Origin: G020354085 sp964482055
GTDB taxonomy: Bacteria; Pseudomonadota; Gammaproteobacteria; Acidiferrobacterales; Sulfurifustaceae
DNA: 16,393 nt
Direction: 5' to 3'
Assembly (NCBI GenBank): GCA_964482055.1
Contig: CAYZVX010000066.1
Location: 1 to 16,393, forward strand
Translations under genes and position numbers: made by a program
Shown: piece by piece, positions 16,301 through 16,393 of the stretch
Layout: every line of letters begins with the position of its first letter
Position numbering within the stretch: the first letter of the stretch is position 1
The notes under the pieces: generated by a model
Told to the model about the DNA's origin: nothing
Database searches by the model: none
What the model saw: only the letters and a program-made list of their open reading frames with translations

Positions 16301-16393
16301 ATGAAAACATCTGCCAAGACACTGCTGATCGCCACTGCTCTCGCCGGCGGCATCGCGGCCAGCGGCGCGCAGGCCGCGCCGCCGTGGGGCGCT
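16301..16393 (+). CDS. Small exported protein, divergent from cpxRA (partial)
   Basis: Only the first 31 residues are visible before the right edge. They form a clear Sec signal peptide (MKTSAKTLLIATALAGG through ASGAQA) with predicted cleavage after AQA; the mature part begins APPWGA. The ATG at 16301 has a perfect AGGAGG about 6 nt upstream, predicting strong expression. By position opposite cpxRA and behind a CpxR box, it is where enterobacteria have cpxP or spy-like periplasmic chaperone genes. The Pro/Trp/Gly start would also suit small Gly/Trp-rich sulfur-globule-type proteins. The visible part cannot decide between these. Confidence 0.75.
   Translation, partial: MKTSAKTLLIATALAGGIAASGAQAAPPWGA

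Overview
The window is GC-rich proteobacterial DNA, most likely from a gammaproteobacterium. This rests on a close CpxRA-type two-component pair with a perfect CpxR box, a stand-alone RsuA-type pseudouridine synthase, a BT1-type transporter, and G/C-biased third codon positions. The exact taxon cannot be read from the sequence. No tRNA, rRNA, insertion sequence, prophage block or CRISPR array was seen. The region is mostly chromosomal housekeeping and stress genes, with two places where repeat-like DNA sits in frame inside coding sequence.

Left part (1-4075): the N-terminal part of an rsuA-type 16S rRNA pseudouridine synthase runs off the left edge (minus strand). Its reading frame enters a 51-bp tandem repeat just where the catalytic GRLD motif should follow. 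Next come a single-domain rhodanese with its own promoter, a possible operator and a terminator, and an FKBP-type prolyl isomerase, both on minus. A divergent plus-strand gene encodes a 709-residue fusion of a class II aldolase and a short-chain dehydrogenase (rhamnulose-phosphate aldolase/lactaldehyde dehydrogenase type). The linker between its two enzymes holds about 55 extra residues. Their DNA shares a 29-bp stretch (24 matches) with the DNA inserted in rsuA. A small four-helix membrane protein (YvlD/phage holin 4_2 family) is convergent to it.

Middle (4160-7060): an apparent two-gene minus-strand operon. The first gene encodes a lipoprotein that is little more than a subtilisin-type propeptide (I9-like). 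The second, 24 bp downstream, encodes a secreted S8 subtilisin-like protease. It has its own related propeptide, two IPT/TIG domains, and a Gly-rich linker leading to a C-terminal CFIATAAYG domain. The pair looks like a protease with a stand-alone, membrane-tethered inhibitor or folding helper.

RNA-handling cluster (7281-9557, minus): an RhlE-type DEAD-box helicase with a histidine-rich tail, a small RRM protein with a perfect Shine-Dalgarno, and an unrecognised 75-residue protein. The first two are preceded by long non-coding stretches. A cold-shock or RNA-stress role is plausible but is inference.

Right part (9885-16393): an FtsH AAA+ metalloprotease and, just upstream of it, a 174-residue protein with an HEAAH zinc motif and a strong promoter. 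A divergent BT1/folate-biopterin-type transporter follows. At the right edge, cpxA and cpxR homologues read leftward, while a small secreted protein (cut by the window edge) reads rightward. Between them lies GTAAA-N5-GTAAA, the CpxR consensus. This suggests that CpxR controls both its own operon and the exported protein.
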